The notes under the pieces: generated by a model | The model's database searches: none | Seen by the model: only the letters and a program-made list of their open reading frames with translations | Told to the model about the DNA's origin: nothing | Assembly: GCF_009829325.1 (NCBI RefSeq) | Contig: NZ_VUOS01000041.1 | Location: 1-35,281, forward strand | Reading direction: 5' to 3' | Length of the DNA: 35,281 nucleotides | From: Nocardia sp. CY41 | Lineage (GTDB): Bacteria; Actinomycetota; Actinomycetes; Mycobacteriales; Mycobacteriaceae | In this document: in pieces, positions 24,396-33,149 of the stretch | Numbering within the stretch: the first letter of the stretch is position 1 | How the letters are laid out: each line of letters begins with the position of its first letter | Translations under genes and position numbers: made by a program

Positions 24396-26690
24396 GTGAC
24401 CACGCATCTGACTCATTGGGGCGCGTTCGAGGCGGACAGCGATGGGGAACGGCTCACGGCGGTGCGGCCGTGGCGTGGTGACCCCGAGCCGACGCCGCTG
24501 ATCGACAATATCGCTTCGGCGCAACATCATCCGACCCGTATCGATCGGCCGTATATTCGCCGAGGCTGGCTGGAGCACGGCCCGGGTCCGGGAGCACGAG
24601 GTTCGGACTCTTTCGTTCCGGTTTCGTGGGACCGTGCGTTGGATCTGCTGGCCGGAGAGCTCGGCCGCGTGTACCGGCAGTACGGGCCGGAGGCGGTGTA
24701 CGGCGGCTCGTACGGCTGGGCCAGCGCGGGGCGCTTTCATCACGCGCAGAGTCAACTGCATCGCTTCCTCAACTGTCTCGGCGGCTACGTCCGGCACGTG
24801 AACAGCTACAGCCTGGGCACGTCGGCGGTGTTCCTGCCGCACGTCATCGGTGACATCGGCTGGTTGACGCAGCAGGCGACGGCGAAGAGCGTCCTGGCCG
24901 AGCACTCCGAACTGGTGGTGGCGTTCGGAGGTCTGTCACCGAAGAACGCGGCCGTGTCGCCGGGCGGGGTCTCGCGGCACAACGCGCGCGGCTGGATCGC
25001 GGCGGCGCGGGCGCGTGGGTGCCGGTTCGTGTCGATCAGCCCGCTGCGCGACGATACGCCGCCGGAGAGCGGGGCCGAGTGGATCGCGCCCTTGCCCGGC
25101 ACCGACGTGGCGATGATGCTGGCACTGGCTCAGGTGCTGGACGCGGAAGGGTTGGCGGACGGTGAGTTCCTGCGCGAGTACACGGTCGGCTACGACCGCT
25201 TCGCGCAGTATCTGCGTGGCGCGGTGGACGGAGTGGTCAAGGATCCGGAGTGGGCTGCGGCGATCACCGGCGTTCCGGCCGATCGTATCCGTGGGCTGGC
25301 GCGTGAGATGGCTGCCGCGCGCACGCTGGTGACGGTGAGTTGGTCGCTGCAGCGGGCACGACATGGCGAGCAGCCGTTGTGGGCGGCGGTCACGCTTGCG
25401 GCGATGCTGGGGCAGATCGGACTTCCAGGGGGCGGGTTCGGGCACGGGTATGGATCAGCCGCGAGTGTGGGCGAGCCTGCGCGCGTGCCTGCGCCGCGAC
25501 TCCCCCAAGGGCGCAACGGAGTACAGGCGTTCATCCCGGTCGCGCGGATCGCGGACATGCTGTTGAATCCGGGCCGGTCCTTTCGCTACAACGGGCAAGA
25601 CCTGGTGTATCCGGATGTGCGGTTGGTGTATTGGTGCGGCGGCAATCCGTTTCACCACCATCAAGATCTCGCTCGGTTGCGTACGGCCTTCGGGCGTCCG
25701 GACACGGTCGTCGTGCACGATGCCTTCTGGACGGCGACGGCGCGGCACGGGGATGTCGTGCTGCCGTCCACGATGTCGATCGAGCGCGACGACTACGGCG
25801 TGGGCGAGGGTGATCGTTCGTTCTTCCCGATGAAGGCGCTGACCCGCCCGCACGCCGAGGCGTGGGACGATTATCGGATTTTCGCCGAGACGGCCGATCG
25901 GCTCGGCGTGGGTGCGGGATTCACCGAGGGGCGCTCGGCCACGGAGTGGCTGCGGCATCTGTACGAGCGCTGGCGGGTCGAGCAGTCCCGGGCGGGCCAC
26001 TCGTTGCCGGACTTCGACGCGTTCTGGTCCGGCGACGTGCTCGAGCTGCCGGTGCCGGATCCCGAGCAGGTGCTCGCGGCCGACTTTCGCGCCGATCCCG
26101 ATCGGTATCCGCTCGGCACACCCAGTGGAAAGATCGAGATTTTCTCCGCGACCATCGAGGGGTTCGGGTACGCCGATTGCCCGCCGCACCCGGTGTGGTT
26201 GGAGCCGGAGGAGTGGCTCGGCGGCGCGGCGGCGGAGCGGTTTCCGTTGCAGTTGGTGGCGAATCAGCCGCGGACCAAGTTGCACAGTCAGCTCGATGTG
26301 GGCGCCCACAGCCGCTCGGTGAAGATCTCGGAGCGGGAACCGATTCGGATGCATCCCTCGGACGCCGATGTGCGCGGCCTGCGTGCCGGTGAGATCGTGC
26401 GCGTGTTCAACGATCGGGGCAGTTGTCTGGCCGGTCTGGTGATCGACGAGGGTGTGCGCGCCGGTGTCGCGCAGCTGTCCACCGGGGCGTGGTACGACCC
26501 CGCCCCGGCGGACCCGACGTTCTGCCGTCACGGCAATCCGAACGTGCTCATCGCCGATCGCCCCTCGTCGACGCTCAGTCAGGGGTGCGCCGGGCAGCTC
26601 ACGCTGGTGGAGGTCGAGCGTTACGCGGGCCCGCTCCCCGATGTGGTGGTGACCCGGCCGCCCGACGGGATGGGCCCGGAAGCGCTGTGA
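24396..26690 (+). CDS. Molybdopterin oxidoreductase, biotin/methionine sulfoxide reductase-like
   Basis: 764 residues from GTG 24396 (MTTHLTHWGAFEAD). The protein belongs to the DMSO reductase family with serine molybdenum ligation: Ser105 in GGSYGWASAGRFHHAQSQLH. There is no N-terminal cysteine cluster for an iron-sulphur centre and no Tat signal, which fits the cytoplasmic BisC-type enzymes rather than TorA or DmsA. Molybdopterin-contact blocks such as YWCGGNPFHHHQDL and HDAFWTATARHGDVVLPSTM are intact, and the C-terminal cap domain includes QPRTKLHSQLD. Likely substrates are free methionine sulfoxide, biotin sulfoxide or other S- or N-oxides. A LysR gene follows 22 bases downstream. Confidence 0.88.
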   Translation: MTTHLTHWGAFEADSDGERLTAVRPWRGDPEPTPLIDNIASAQHHPTRIDRPYIRRGWLEHGPGPGARGSDSFVPVSWDRALDLLAGELGRVYRQYGPEAVYGGSYGWASAGRFHHAQSQLHRFLNCLGGYVRHVNSYSLGTSAVFLPHVIGDIGWLTQQATAKSVLAEHSELVVAFGGLSPKNAAVSPGGVSRHNARGWIAAARARGCRFVSISPLRDDTPPESGAEWIAPLPGTDVAMMLALAQVLDAEGLADGEFLREYTVGYDRFAQYLRGAVDGVVKDPEWAAAITGVPADRIRGLAREMAAARTLVTVSWSLQRARHGEQPLWAAVTLAAMLGQIGLPGGGFGHGYGSAASVGEPARVPAPRLPQGRNGVQAFIPVARIADMLLNPGRSFRYNGQDLVYPDVRLVYWCGGNPFHHHQDLARLRTAFGRPDTVVVHDAFWTATARHGDVVLPSTMSIERDDYGVGEGDRSFFPMKALTRPHAEAWDDYRIFAETADRLGVGAGFTEGRSATEWLRHLYERWRVEQSRAGHSLPDFDAFWSGDVLELPVPDPEQVLAADFRADPDRYPLGTPSGKIEIFSATIEGFGYADCPPHPVWLEPEEWLGGAAAERFPLQLVANQPRTKLHSQLDVGAHSRSVKISEREPIRMHPSDADVRGLRAGEIVRVFNDRGSCLAGLVIDEGVRAGVAQLSTGAWYDPAPADPTFCRHGNPNVLIADRPSSTLSQGCAGQLTLVEVERYAGPLPDVVVTRPPDGMGPEAL

Positions 26691-26712
26691 GGTCGCCGAG
26701 AGTCAGGGGGTG

Positions 26713-27681
26713 ATGGTGGATCTGGATCTCGCCGCGTTGCGCGCGTTCGTGGCGGTGGTGGAGGAGGAGCAGTTCGGTCACGCCGCCGCGGTGCTGGGGA
26801 TCAGCCAGCAGGCGGTGTCGAAGCGCATCGCGAAGCTGGAATCGCAGCTGGGGGTCGAAGTTCTGGATCGTGGGCAGGGCAGGAGTGTGCCGACCGGCGC
26901 CGGTGCTCGGCTGCTGCCGCACGCGCGGTCGCTGCTCGCCGGTGCTGAGGCGGCGGTGCGGGCGGTGCGGGAACAGGTGCGGCCGTTGCGGGTGGCGGTG
27001 CTTGGCAAGCGTATGGCGGCGACGGAGTTGATGGAGTTCTATCTGGCGCGTCATCCGCACTCGCACACCGAGATCGTCATGTCGAACATGATCAGGACGT
27101 CGCGAGAGGCGTTGGGTAGCGGTCTCGTCGACGCGGCCTTGGCCCGTGCCCACGGCGGCCCGGTGTCGTTGCCCGACGATATCGTCGCTGCTCCGGCGTA
27201 TTTGGAGCCACTGTATTTGCTTGTGGGCAAGGATCATCCGTTCGCGAGCCGGGCGACGATCGCATTGCGGGAGATCGCGGGGCAGCCGGTGTGGGTGCCC
27301 GGGGCGGCGGTGCCGTCGGAGTGGGCCGATTTCTATCGGGATCTGAGCGCGTTCAGCGGGATTCCGATCGATACCAGGGGCCCGCTGGAGGGTATAGCGG
27401 GCATCGTCGAACGTATCGCGGATTCGTCCTCGTTGACGACGTTCACCGGGGACGGGGGACAGACGCCGTGGCATCCGAACGTGCGGCGTCTGTTGATCGT
27501 CGATCCCACTCCGGCCTATCCGCTGGCGCTGCTGTGGCCGGCGGGCAATCGGCATCCGGGACTGCGCTCTTTGGTCGAGCACGTCGCGGACAACTACAAC
27601 CGCGATATCGCTGCCGCCTGCTGGGTTCCCGAACCCGATCAGGCGTTGTTCGGTGTGCCCGGTGCCGTGGCCGGTCCGTAG
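26713..27681 (+). CDS. LysR family transcriptional regulator
   Basis: 322 residues from ATG 26713; in-frame GTG codons at 26710 and 26716 are close alternatives around AGGGGG. The N-terminal winged helix-turn-helix (LAALRAFVAVVEEEQFGHAA then VLGISQQAVSKRIAKLE) is followed by a periplasmic-binding-like effector domain that begins at LRVAVLGKRM. The gene sits directly behind the molybdoenzyme on the same strand, so it probably responds to or controls sulfoxide or oxidant metabolism. No inducer-specific residues could be recognised. The LexA-family gene begins 28 bases after its stop. Confidence 0.85.
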   Translation: MVDLDLAALRAFVAVVEEEQFGHAAAVLGISQQAVSKRIAKLESQLGVEVLDRGQGRSVPTGAGARLLPHARSLLAGAEAAVRAVREQVRPLRVAVLGKRMAATELMEFYLARHPHSHTEIVMSNMIRTSREALGSGLVDAALARAHGGPVSLPDDIVAAPAYLEPLYLLVGKDHPFASRATIALREIAGQPVWVPGAAVPSEWADFYRDLSAFSGIPIDTRGPLEGIAGIVERIADSSSLTTFTGDGGQTPWHPNVRRLLIVDPTPAYPLALLWPAGNRHPGLRSLVEHVADNYNRDIAAACWVPEPDQALFGVPGAVAGP

Positions 27682-27709
27682 TGTCGGCCGGTGCCTCTAC
27701 GATTCCCGG

Positions 27710-28372
27710 GTGACCGGATACGACCCGCTCGACGCGTTCGAGCATCTCGACACTTCGACGTTGCCGCCGCGGCAGCAGCGGATTCTCGCCACGATCCGGG
27801 AGTGGGTGCTGCGGCACGGGTATCCGCCGAATACGCGCGAGATCGGGGACGCGGTGGGTTTGCGGTCGGCGTCGTCGGTGTCGAAGCATTTGCGGAATCT
27901 GGAGGAGCGGGGTTTTCTGCGGCGCAGCCGGACGGTGTCGCGTCCGATCGATGTGCGGATGTTCCTGCAGGCGCCGGCGCGGCGGGAGGTCGAGGAGGAT
28001 TCGGTGGCGGTGCCGGTGGTCGGCGACGTCGCGGCGGGCGCTCCGATCCTGGCCGAGGAGCACGCCGACGACGTGATGACGTTGCCGCGTGAGCTCGTCG
28101 GGCGGGGCACGGTATTCGGGTTGCGGGTGCGCGGGGATTCGATGGTCGGCGCGGCGATCTGTGACGGCGACATCGTGGTGGTGCGGCGGCAGCAGGAGGC
28201 GCATTCCGGTGAGATCGTGGCGGCGATGATCGATGGGGAGGCGACGGTGAAGGTGTACCGGCGGCGCAACGGTCATGTGTACTTGGAGCCGCGCAACCCG
28301 GCCTACGAGGTGATCGATGGCGACGAGGCGGTGGTGCTCGGCAAGGTCGTGTCGGTGATGCGGCGGGTTTGA
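27710..28372 (+). CDS. LexA-family repressor, complete autoproteolysis site
   Basis: 220 residues from GTG 27710. The N-terminal winged helix (PPRQQRILATIREWVLRHGY, then GLRSASSVSKHLRNLEERGF) and C-terminal S24 peptidase domain are typical. The cleavage bond is Ala109-Gly110 (VAAGAPI), the nucleophile Ser144 (GDSM) and the general base Lys181 (ATVKVY), so RecA-stimulated self-cleavage should be possible. The closing GEATVKVYRR and VVLGKVVSVMRRV closely resemble mycobacterial LexA. The setting behind a LysR gene and before a sirtuin, without nrdR, suggests it may be a second LexA paralogue; this cannot be decided here. No SOS box of the TCGAAC-N4-GTTCG type was found upstream. Confidence 0.87.
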   Translation: MTGYDPLDAFEHLDTSTLPPRQQRILATIREWVLRHGYPPNTREIGDAVGLRSASSVSKHLRNLEERGFLRRSRTVSRPIDVRMFLQAPARREVEEDSVAVPVVGDVAAGAPILAEEHADDVMTLPRELVGRGTVFGLRVRGDSMVGAAICDGDIVVVRRQQEAHSGEIVAAMIDGEATVKVYRRRNGHVYLEPRNPAYEVIDGDEAVVLGKVVSVMRRV

Positions 28373-28443
28373 GCTGGACGAATGGCCCCCCGGGTTTGAT
28401 GCAAGGCCTGCCTGTCCGCGCGGGCCGCCGTACCCTGAACGGC

Positions 28444-29331
28444 ATGCCGGACTTCGCGCAGACGCCGCTGGACGCCGGGTTCGAGCAGCTGGTGAGCTTG
28501 CTCGACGGGCGTCGGGTCGTCGCGTTGACCGGTGCGGGGATCTCGACCGACAGCGGGATCCCGGACTACCGCGGTCCTTCGTCGCCGCCCCGCAATCCGA
28601 TGACCTACCAGCAGTTCGTCGGTGATCCGGTGTTCCGGCAGCGGTATTGGGCGCGCAACCACGTCGGCTGGCGGCGGATGGACGGGTCTCGTCCCAATCC
28701 CGGGCATCGCGCCTTGGCGCAGCTGGAGCGGATGGGCGTGGTCACCGGGTTGATCACGCAGAACGTGGACTTGTTGCACACCAAGGCGGGGCATCGGCGG
28801 GTGATCGATTTGCACGGCACTTATGCGCAGGTGCGCTGTCTGGGTTGTGCGTCGCTGATTTCGCGGATGTCGCTGGCCGACCGGCTGGAGGCGGCCAATC
28901 CGGGTTTCGCGGAGGCGGTGAGCACAGATGAACTGGAGGTCGCGCCCGACGCCGACGCGGTGGTCGGGGATACCGGTAGTTTCCGGATGGTGGACTGCGC
29001 GCGCTGTGGAGGCATGCTGAAGCCCGATATCGTCTACTTCGGGGAGAACGTGCCGAAGGAGCGGGTCGCCGCGGCCTACGAACTCGTCGACGCCGCGGAT
29101 GCGTTGGTGGTGGCCGGGTCGTCGCTGACCGTGATGTCGGGGCTGCGTTTCGTGCGCCGGGCAGCGAGGCAGGGGTGTTCCGTCGTGATCGTCAATCGTG
29201 GGCGCACGCGCGGTGACGATGTGGCCGCGCTCACGCTGGACGCCGGATGCTCGACCGTGCTGCCTGCTCTCGCCGAGTGTTTGCAGGAGACTCGTGTGGG
29301 GGCGGCGTCGTCGGTAGTGGCTCCGGGTTGA
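28444..29331 (+). CDS. Sir2-family NAD-dependent protein deacylase
   Basis: 295 residues from ATG 28444, where family similarity begins; the frame is open upstream to 28369. Sirtuin motifs are all visible: GAGIS (30-34) with SGIPDYRG, TQNVD (105-109), catalytic His124 in DLHGT, zinc cysteines 132, 135, 185 and 188, and VAGSSLTV for NAD binding. The long insert between the cysteine pairs and the general pattern resemble class II (SIRT4-like) sirtuins, which can act as deacylases or ADP-ribosyl/lipoamidase enzymes. It follows the LexA-family gene by 71 bases on the same strand, so an NAD-linked stress response is possible. Convergent with padR. Confidence 0.88.
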   Translation: MPDFAQTPLDAGFEQLVSLLDGRRVVALTGAGISTDSGIPDYRGPSSPPRNPMTYQQFVGDPVFRQRYWARNHVGWRRMDGSRPNPGHRALAQLERMGVVTGLITQNVDLLHTKAGHRRVIDLHGTYAQVRCLGCASLISRMSLADRLEAANPGFAEAVSTDELEVAPDADAVVGDTGSFRMVDCARCGGMLKPDIVYFGENVPKERVAAAYELVDAADALVVAGSSLTVMSGLRFVRRAARQGCSVVIVNRGRTRGDDVAALTLDAGCSTVLPALAECLQETRVGAASSVVAPG

Positions 29332-29351
29332 AGCGGGCTGTGTCGTAGTCG

Positions 29352-29915
29352 TCACAGTCGCGCGGCGATCCGCCGATCGATCACCGTCAGTGCGAACTCG
29401 GCCCAGCGAATGTTCTCTTGTTCGAAGGAGATTCCGCGCAGCAGTGTGAGGTAGGGGCCGACTCGTTCGGCCTCGGCCAGGTACGCCTGTTCGCTGCGGC
29501 CGTCCAGCAGTCGGGACCGTAGGCGTTCGTAGCGGGCCAGTTTCGCTTTCGACCATTCCAGTTTGTCGGCTACCGCGGCGCGCACGGTGGGGGCGTCCTC
29601 GATGTCCATGCCCTGCACCTTCACCATCATCTCGTCGCGGATGGCGGTGGGCTTGGCCTGCGTTGCGATGAATTCGTGCAGCGCTGCCCGCCCGGCAGGG
29701 GTGATGGCGTGCAGGCGCTTGTTGGGTCTGCGCTCCTGCTCCACGATCCGGGTGGTGATCAGGCCGTCGGCCGCCATGCGCTCCAGCTCCTTGTACAGCT
29801 GCTGGGGCGTGGCCATCCAGAAGTTGGCCACCGAGGCGTCGAAGCTCTTGGCCAGGTCGTATCCGGACGCCTCACCTTCCAGCAGGGCGGCCAACACCGC
29901 GTTGCGTAGCGCCAT
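29352..29915 (-). CDS. PadR family transcriptional regulator
   Basis: 187 residues from ATG 29915. The winged-helix domain MALRNAVLAALLEGEASGYD...ATPQQLYKELERMAADGLIT is diagnostic of PadR, and the C-terminal part (about 90-187) is a Vir_C-type helical dimerisation domain (LEWSKAKLARYERLRSRLLD). It is divergent from the three-gene redox operon starting at 30039, with an ATGT/ACAT operator-like site in between, so it is the probable repressor of that operon and of itself. PadR proteins often sense phenolic acids or other small hydrophobic compounds; the ligand here is unknown. Confidence 0.87.
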   Translation of the reverse strand: MALRNAVLAALLEGEASGYDLAKSFDASVANFWMATPQQLYKELERMAADGLITTRIVEQERRPNKRLHAITPAGRAALHEFIATQAKPTAIRDEMMVKVQGMDIEDAPTVRAAVADKLEWSKAKLARYERLRSRLLDGRSEQAYLAEAERVGPYLTLLRGISFEQENIRWAEFALTVIDRRIAARL

Positions 29916-29936
29916 CTGCCCAGGCTACCAGTGAAA

Positions 29937-29947
29937 TGAATTATTCA
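29937..29947. promoter_or_regulatory. Short AT-rich palindrome in the padR/operon gap
   Basis: TGAAT-T-ATTCA is a perfect odd-centred palindrome 22 bases upstream of the padR start, unusually AT-rich for the genome. It may be part of the padR promoter or an additional operator half. Confidence 0.3.
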
Positions 29948-29959
29948 ATGAGTTGATCG

Positions 29960-29974
29960 ATGTCTTCTGGACAT
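29960..29974. promoter_or_regulatory. Candidate PadR operator
   Basis: ATGTC (29960-29964) and GACAT (29970-29974) are inverted arms around TTCTG, so the site contains the ATGT...ACAT half-sites characteristic of PadR boxes. It lies in the 123-base divergent gap between padR and the NTF2-like gene, positioned to control both. Confidence 0.5.
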
Positions 29975-30038
29975 GCGCAGGTTATATGGATACCGTCATG
30001 GTGAGATACTAAATTTGTTGACTATGAGAGGTGGGTTT

Positions 30039-30455
30039 ATGCATTCCTTTCGGGCAGCCGTGGAGGCTCGTGACGGGGCCGCCATCGAGGCGCTGCTGGC
30101 CGACACGGTGGTGTTCACCAGTCCGGTGGCGTTCCAGCCGTATCCGGGCAAGGCGATCACCGCGGCCATTCTGCGCGCGGTGATCCGCGTGTTCGAGGAC
30201 TTCCGCTATGTGCGTGAGATCGCCGACGCGAACGGTCGCGATCACGCGTTCGTGTTCGAGGCCACCGTCGATGGCAAGCAGCTGACCGGCTGCGACTTCC
30301 TGCACTTCGACGAGCACGGCAAGATCGACGACTTCATGGTCATGGTGCGCCCCCTGTCGGCGGCGCAAGCCCTCGCGGCGCGCATGGGTGAACAGTTCGA
30401 GCGCATCAAGGCCGAGGCCGCCGCGCAGTTCGAGGGTGAGGCGCACGGAGCGTGA
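30039..30455 (+). CDS. NTF2-like / SnoaL-like domain protein
   Basis: 138 residues from ATG 30039, preferred over ATG 30024 because AGAGGTGGG then forms the ribosome binding site. The domain shows the cone-shaped NTF2 pattern: HSFRAAVEARDGAAIEALLA, then DTVVFTSPVAFQPYPGKAIT, and later GCDFLHFDEHGKIDDFMVMV. Such proteins bind or isomerise small hydrophobic molecules and are common next to oxidoreductases in polyketide, steroid or aromatic pathways. It is the first gene of the PadR-linked operon, and its TGA overlaps the GTG of the next gene (GTGA), indicating translational coupling. Confidence 0.8.
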   Translation: MHSFRAAVEARDGAAIEALLADTVVFTSPVAFQPYPGKAITAAILRAVIRVFEDFRYVREIADANGRDHAFVFEATVDGKQLTGCDFLHFDEHGKIDDFMVMVRPLSAAQALAARMGEQFERIKAEAAAQFEGEAHGA

Positions 30456-31939
30456 GCGACTACGACGTCATCGTCATCGGTGCGGGCAATGCCGGCCTGA
30501 CCGCCGCCGCGACGCTGCAACGCGCGGGCGCGCGCACCCTGCTTGTGGAGCGGCACAATGTACCGGGTGGTTGCGCGACCTCGTTCCGCCGCGGGCGTTT
30601 CGAGTTCGAGGTCGCGTTGCACCAGTTGTCGGGCGTCGGTGTCGAGGGGCAGCCGATCTCGTTGCGAGAAGGTCTGTTCCAGCAGCTCGGAATCGCCGAC
30701 AAACTGGAGTTCGTCCGCGAGCACGACCTGTACCGCGCCGTGATTCCCGGCGCATTGGACTTCACCCTGCCCGCGGACTGGGACAGCGCGATCGACGCTG
30801 TCGAGGCCGAGTTCCCGGGGCATCGCGATCGGGTCGCGAAGTTCTTCGACCTGCTGAAGGCGGTGACCTTCTGGCAGATCGCCGCCATGCGCGGGATGCC
30901 GGTCGAGCAGATCGACCCGGTGTTGTTCGAGTACGGATTGCGGCCGCTGAAGGTCGTGCTCGACGAGTTCTTCGACGACGAACGACTCAAGGTCGCGCTG
31001 GGCATGTACTGGACCTACATCGGACAGCCGCCGTCGAAACTGCGTTTCCAGGATCTGGCGCTGACCTTGTACGCCTACTTCGAATTCAAACCCTGGCATG
31101 TGCGCGGCGGGTCGCAGGCGATGTCCACCGCCATCCTGGACGCCTTCCTCGCCGCCGGTGGTGAGGTGCGGTTCAACGCGGGCGTCGAGGCGGTGCTCAC
31201 CGAGTCCGGGCGGGTCCTGGGGGTGCGGCTGGAAGACGGTTCGGAGGTCACCGCGCCCGACGTGGTGTCCAACGCGTCGCTGCCGAGCACGTACGGCATG
31301 CTCGAAGGCGTGGACGTGCCGGCCGAGGTGCGTAATGATCTGGCCGGCAGGCGGATCGGCGTGTCCGGTTTCGTGCTGCACATGGGTTTGGACGCCACTC
31401 CCGCCGAACTGGGGTTCACCACCAGCACCACGTTCGTCAACAGGGACACCGACGACGACCGCACCTACAACGCGTGGCGATCGTTCGAGCCCGCGCGGGG
31501 CATCTGCGTCAGCTCCTACGATGTCGCGCCGATCGGGTTCGCGCCCACCGGAGCCACGCATGTCAGCCTGATGACGCTGCAGTACGCCGACATCTGGAGG
31601 AACGTCGCTCCCTCGCAGTACGTGCGCACCAAGTTCGCCTACGCCGAAACCCTGCTCGACCTGTGTGAAACCATCACTCCCGGCATTCGTGACGCCATCG
31701 AAGAGGTCGATGTCGCGACACCGTTGACCATGATGCGGTACCTCGGACACCCGGGCGGGGCGATCTACGGCTACGACCAGGACGCCACCGAGGGGTGGCT
31801 GTTCCGCGACAGCGAACGCCGAACCCACGTGCCCGGACTGCATCTGGCCGGATCCTGGGCCGGTATCGGCGGATTCCAGCCCACCCTGGAGGCCGGCGCG
31901 CGGGTCGCCCGCCGTCTCCTGCGCACCAAAACCGCCTGA
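30452..31939 (+). CDS. FAD/NAD(P)-dependent oxidoreductase, phytoene desaturase (CrtI)-like
   Basis: 495 residues from GTG 30452, overlapping the upstream stop by 4 bases. The N-terminal dinucleotide-binding fold is clear (DVIVIGAGNAGLTAAATLQR, 4-23, then LLVERHNVPGGCATSFRRGR). The C-terminal PGLHLAGSWAGIGGFQPTLE with trailing Ala/Arg helix is the flavin-contact block of carotenoid desaturase/isomerase-like amine oxidases. No crtB, crtE or other carotenoid genes are nearby, so a desaturase or reductase on another hydrophobic substrate is more likely than carotenogenesis. It is coupled to an NTF2-like protein and followed 14 bases later by a flavin/2Fe-2S reductase. Confidence 0.85.
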   Translation: MSDYDVIVIGAGNAGLTAAATLQRAGARTLLVERHNVPGGCATSFRRGRFEFEVALHQLSGVGVEGQPISLREGLFQQLGIADKLEFVREHDLYRAVIPGALDFTLPADWDSAIDAVEAEFPGHRDRVAKFFDLLKAVTFWQIAAMRGMPVEQIDPVLFEYGLRPLKVVLDEFFDDERLKVALGMYWTYIGQPPSKLRFQDLALTLYAYFEFKPWHVRGGSQAMSTAILDAFLAAGGEVRFNAGVEAVLTESGRVLGVRLEDGSEVTAPDVVSNASLPSTYGMLEGVDVPAEVRNDLAGRRIGVSGFVLHMGLDATPAELGFTTSTTFVNRDTDDDRTYNAWRSFEPARGICVSSYDVAPIGFAPTGATHVSLMTLQYADIWRNVAPSQYVRTKFAYAETLLDLCETITPGIRDAIEEVDVATPLTMMRYLGHPGGAIYGYDQDATEGWLFRDSERRTHVPGLHLAGSWAGIGGFQPTLEAGARVARRLLRTKTA

Positions 31940-31953
31940 CCCGAGGACGACTC

Positions 31954-33090
31954 ATGAAACACCCACTCGCCACACGGTTCGACGGAGCGGCGGAGATCCT
32001 CGCGGAGATCGATGCCCGCGTCCCCGACACCCGCGACCATCTCGCCGAAACGCGCGCCACCATCGACGCCTACCATCCCGAACGCCTCCGGCTGGTAGTC
32101 ACCGACATCATCGACGAGACCGTCTCCACCAAAACGATCCGACTCGAAGGCCTCGACAAGAAACAGCTGCCGCCTTTCCTGGCGGGCCAGTACATCAACG
32201 TCTTCATCGACGGCACCAGCCGTCCGTACGCCATTTCCTCCAGCCCGGCGCGGTTGGCCCGCTACGACCTGACCGTCCGCCGTGTCCGTGGCGGGCGCGT
32301 CAGCAACCTGCTGCTCGACGCCGCCCGGATCGGTCAGGTGCTGATCACTACCGGGCCGATGGGCACCTTCCACCACAACCCGCTGTTCCACGGCAGAGAC
32401 GCGGTGTTCCTCGCGGGCGGCTCCGGCGTGGCCCCGGCCATGAGCATGATCCGCGAGATCGCCGAACGCGGTCCGGACCGCTCGTTTCACCTCGTCTACG
32501 GCTCCCGCGACGCCTCCGACATCATCTTCGGCCCGGAACTGAACGAGATCGCCGCCGCGCACCCGGGCATCCACGTCGACCACGTGATCACCGAACCCGG
32601 TACCGGCTGGACCGGGGCCACCGGCTTCCTCACCGCAGGCACTATCGCCCGGCTGGTGGGCGAGCTCGACGGCCGGATGGTGTACGTGTGCGGTCCACAG
32701 GCGTTGTACCCGTACGCCCTCGAGCAGCTCACGGCGCTCGGTCATCCGCGCAAGCGCATTCGTTTCGAGGCCAACGGCGCACCTACCGACCCGACCGTCC
32801 AGTCGCACTGGCCCACCGATGTCGATCCCGCGGCGGAGGTCACCGTCACAGCCGGGAGCGTGTCCTTCCGCACCCCCCGCAACCGGCCGCTGCTGGATGC
32901 TCTGGAGGACAACGGCATTCGCCCCGAGGCCGCCTGCCGATCCGGCGAATGCAGCCTGTGCCGGGTACGGATTCTGAAGGGTGAGGTGCACACCGCCGAA
33001 GAAGCGAAGCTGCGGCTGTCCGACGCGCAATTCGGTTACACCCATTCGTGTGTGGCGTATCCGATCAGCGATGTGGAGCTGAGCCTGTGA
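31954..33090 (+). CDS. Ferredoxin reductase with C-terminal 2Fe-2S domain
   Basis: 378 residues from ATG 31954, with GAGGA about 8 bases upstream. Domain order is: an N-terminal helical extension (1-45), an FAD-binding barrel with RPYAISSSPA and the LAGQYINVFIDG strand, an NAD(P)H domain with FLAGGSGVAPAMSMIREIAE and VYVCGPQALYPYALEQL, then a plant-type 2Fe-2S ferredoxin with ACRSGECSLCRVRI and a fourth Cys in YTHSCVAYP. This is the phthalate-dioxygenase/HCP reductase-like class that passes electrons from NAD(P)H to an oxygenase or other acceptor. It is the third gene of the PadR-linked operon; its acceptor could be the CrtI-like protein or something encoded elsewhere. A 10-bp inverted repeat directly follows. 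Confidence 0.9.
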   Translation: MKHPLATRFDGAAEILAEIDARVPDTRDHLAETRATIDAYHPERLRLVVTDIIDETVSTKTIRLEGLDKKQLPPFLAGQYINVFIDGTSRPYAISSSPARLARYDLTVRRVRGGRVSNLLLDAARIGQVLITTGPMGTFHHNPLFHGRDAVFLAGGSGVAPAMSMIREIAERGPDRSFHLVYGSRDASDIIFGPELNEIAAAHPGIHVDHVITEPGTGWTGATGFLTAGTIARLVGELDGRMVYVCGPQALYPYALEQLTALGHPRKRIRFEANGAPTDPTVQSHWPTDVDPAAEVTVTAGSVSFRTPRNRPLLDALEDNGIRPEAACRSGECSLCRVRILKGEVHTAEEAKLRLSDAQFGYTHSCVAYPISDVELSL

Positions 33091-33091
33091 C

Positions 33092-33137
33092 CTCGAGCCG
33101 GTCGGTTCTCGGCTGGACGGGCAACTCCCGGCTCGAG
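33092..33137 (+). terminator. Inverted repeat ending the redox operon
   Basis: CTCGAGCCGG (33092-33101) and CCGGCTCGAG (33128-33137) are exact reverse complements 26 bases apart, starting 2 bases past the reductase stop. It is probably the operon terminator. Confidence 0.5.
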
Positions 33138-33149
33138 CACTGAACTGGC

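Noticed and set aside
27400..27709. SOS box upstream of the LexA-family gene
   Set aside because: TCGAAC occurs near 27406, but the required GTTCG half at the right spacing is absent and it lies inside the LysR coding region.
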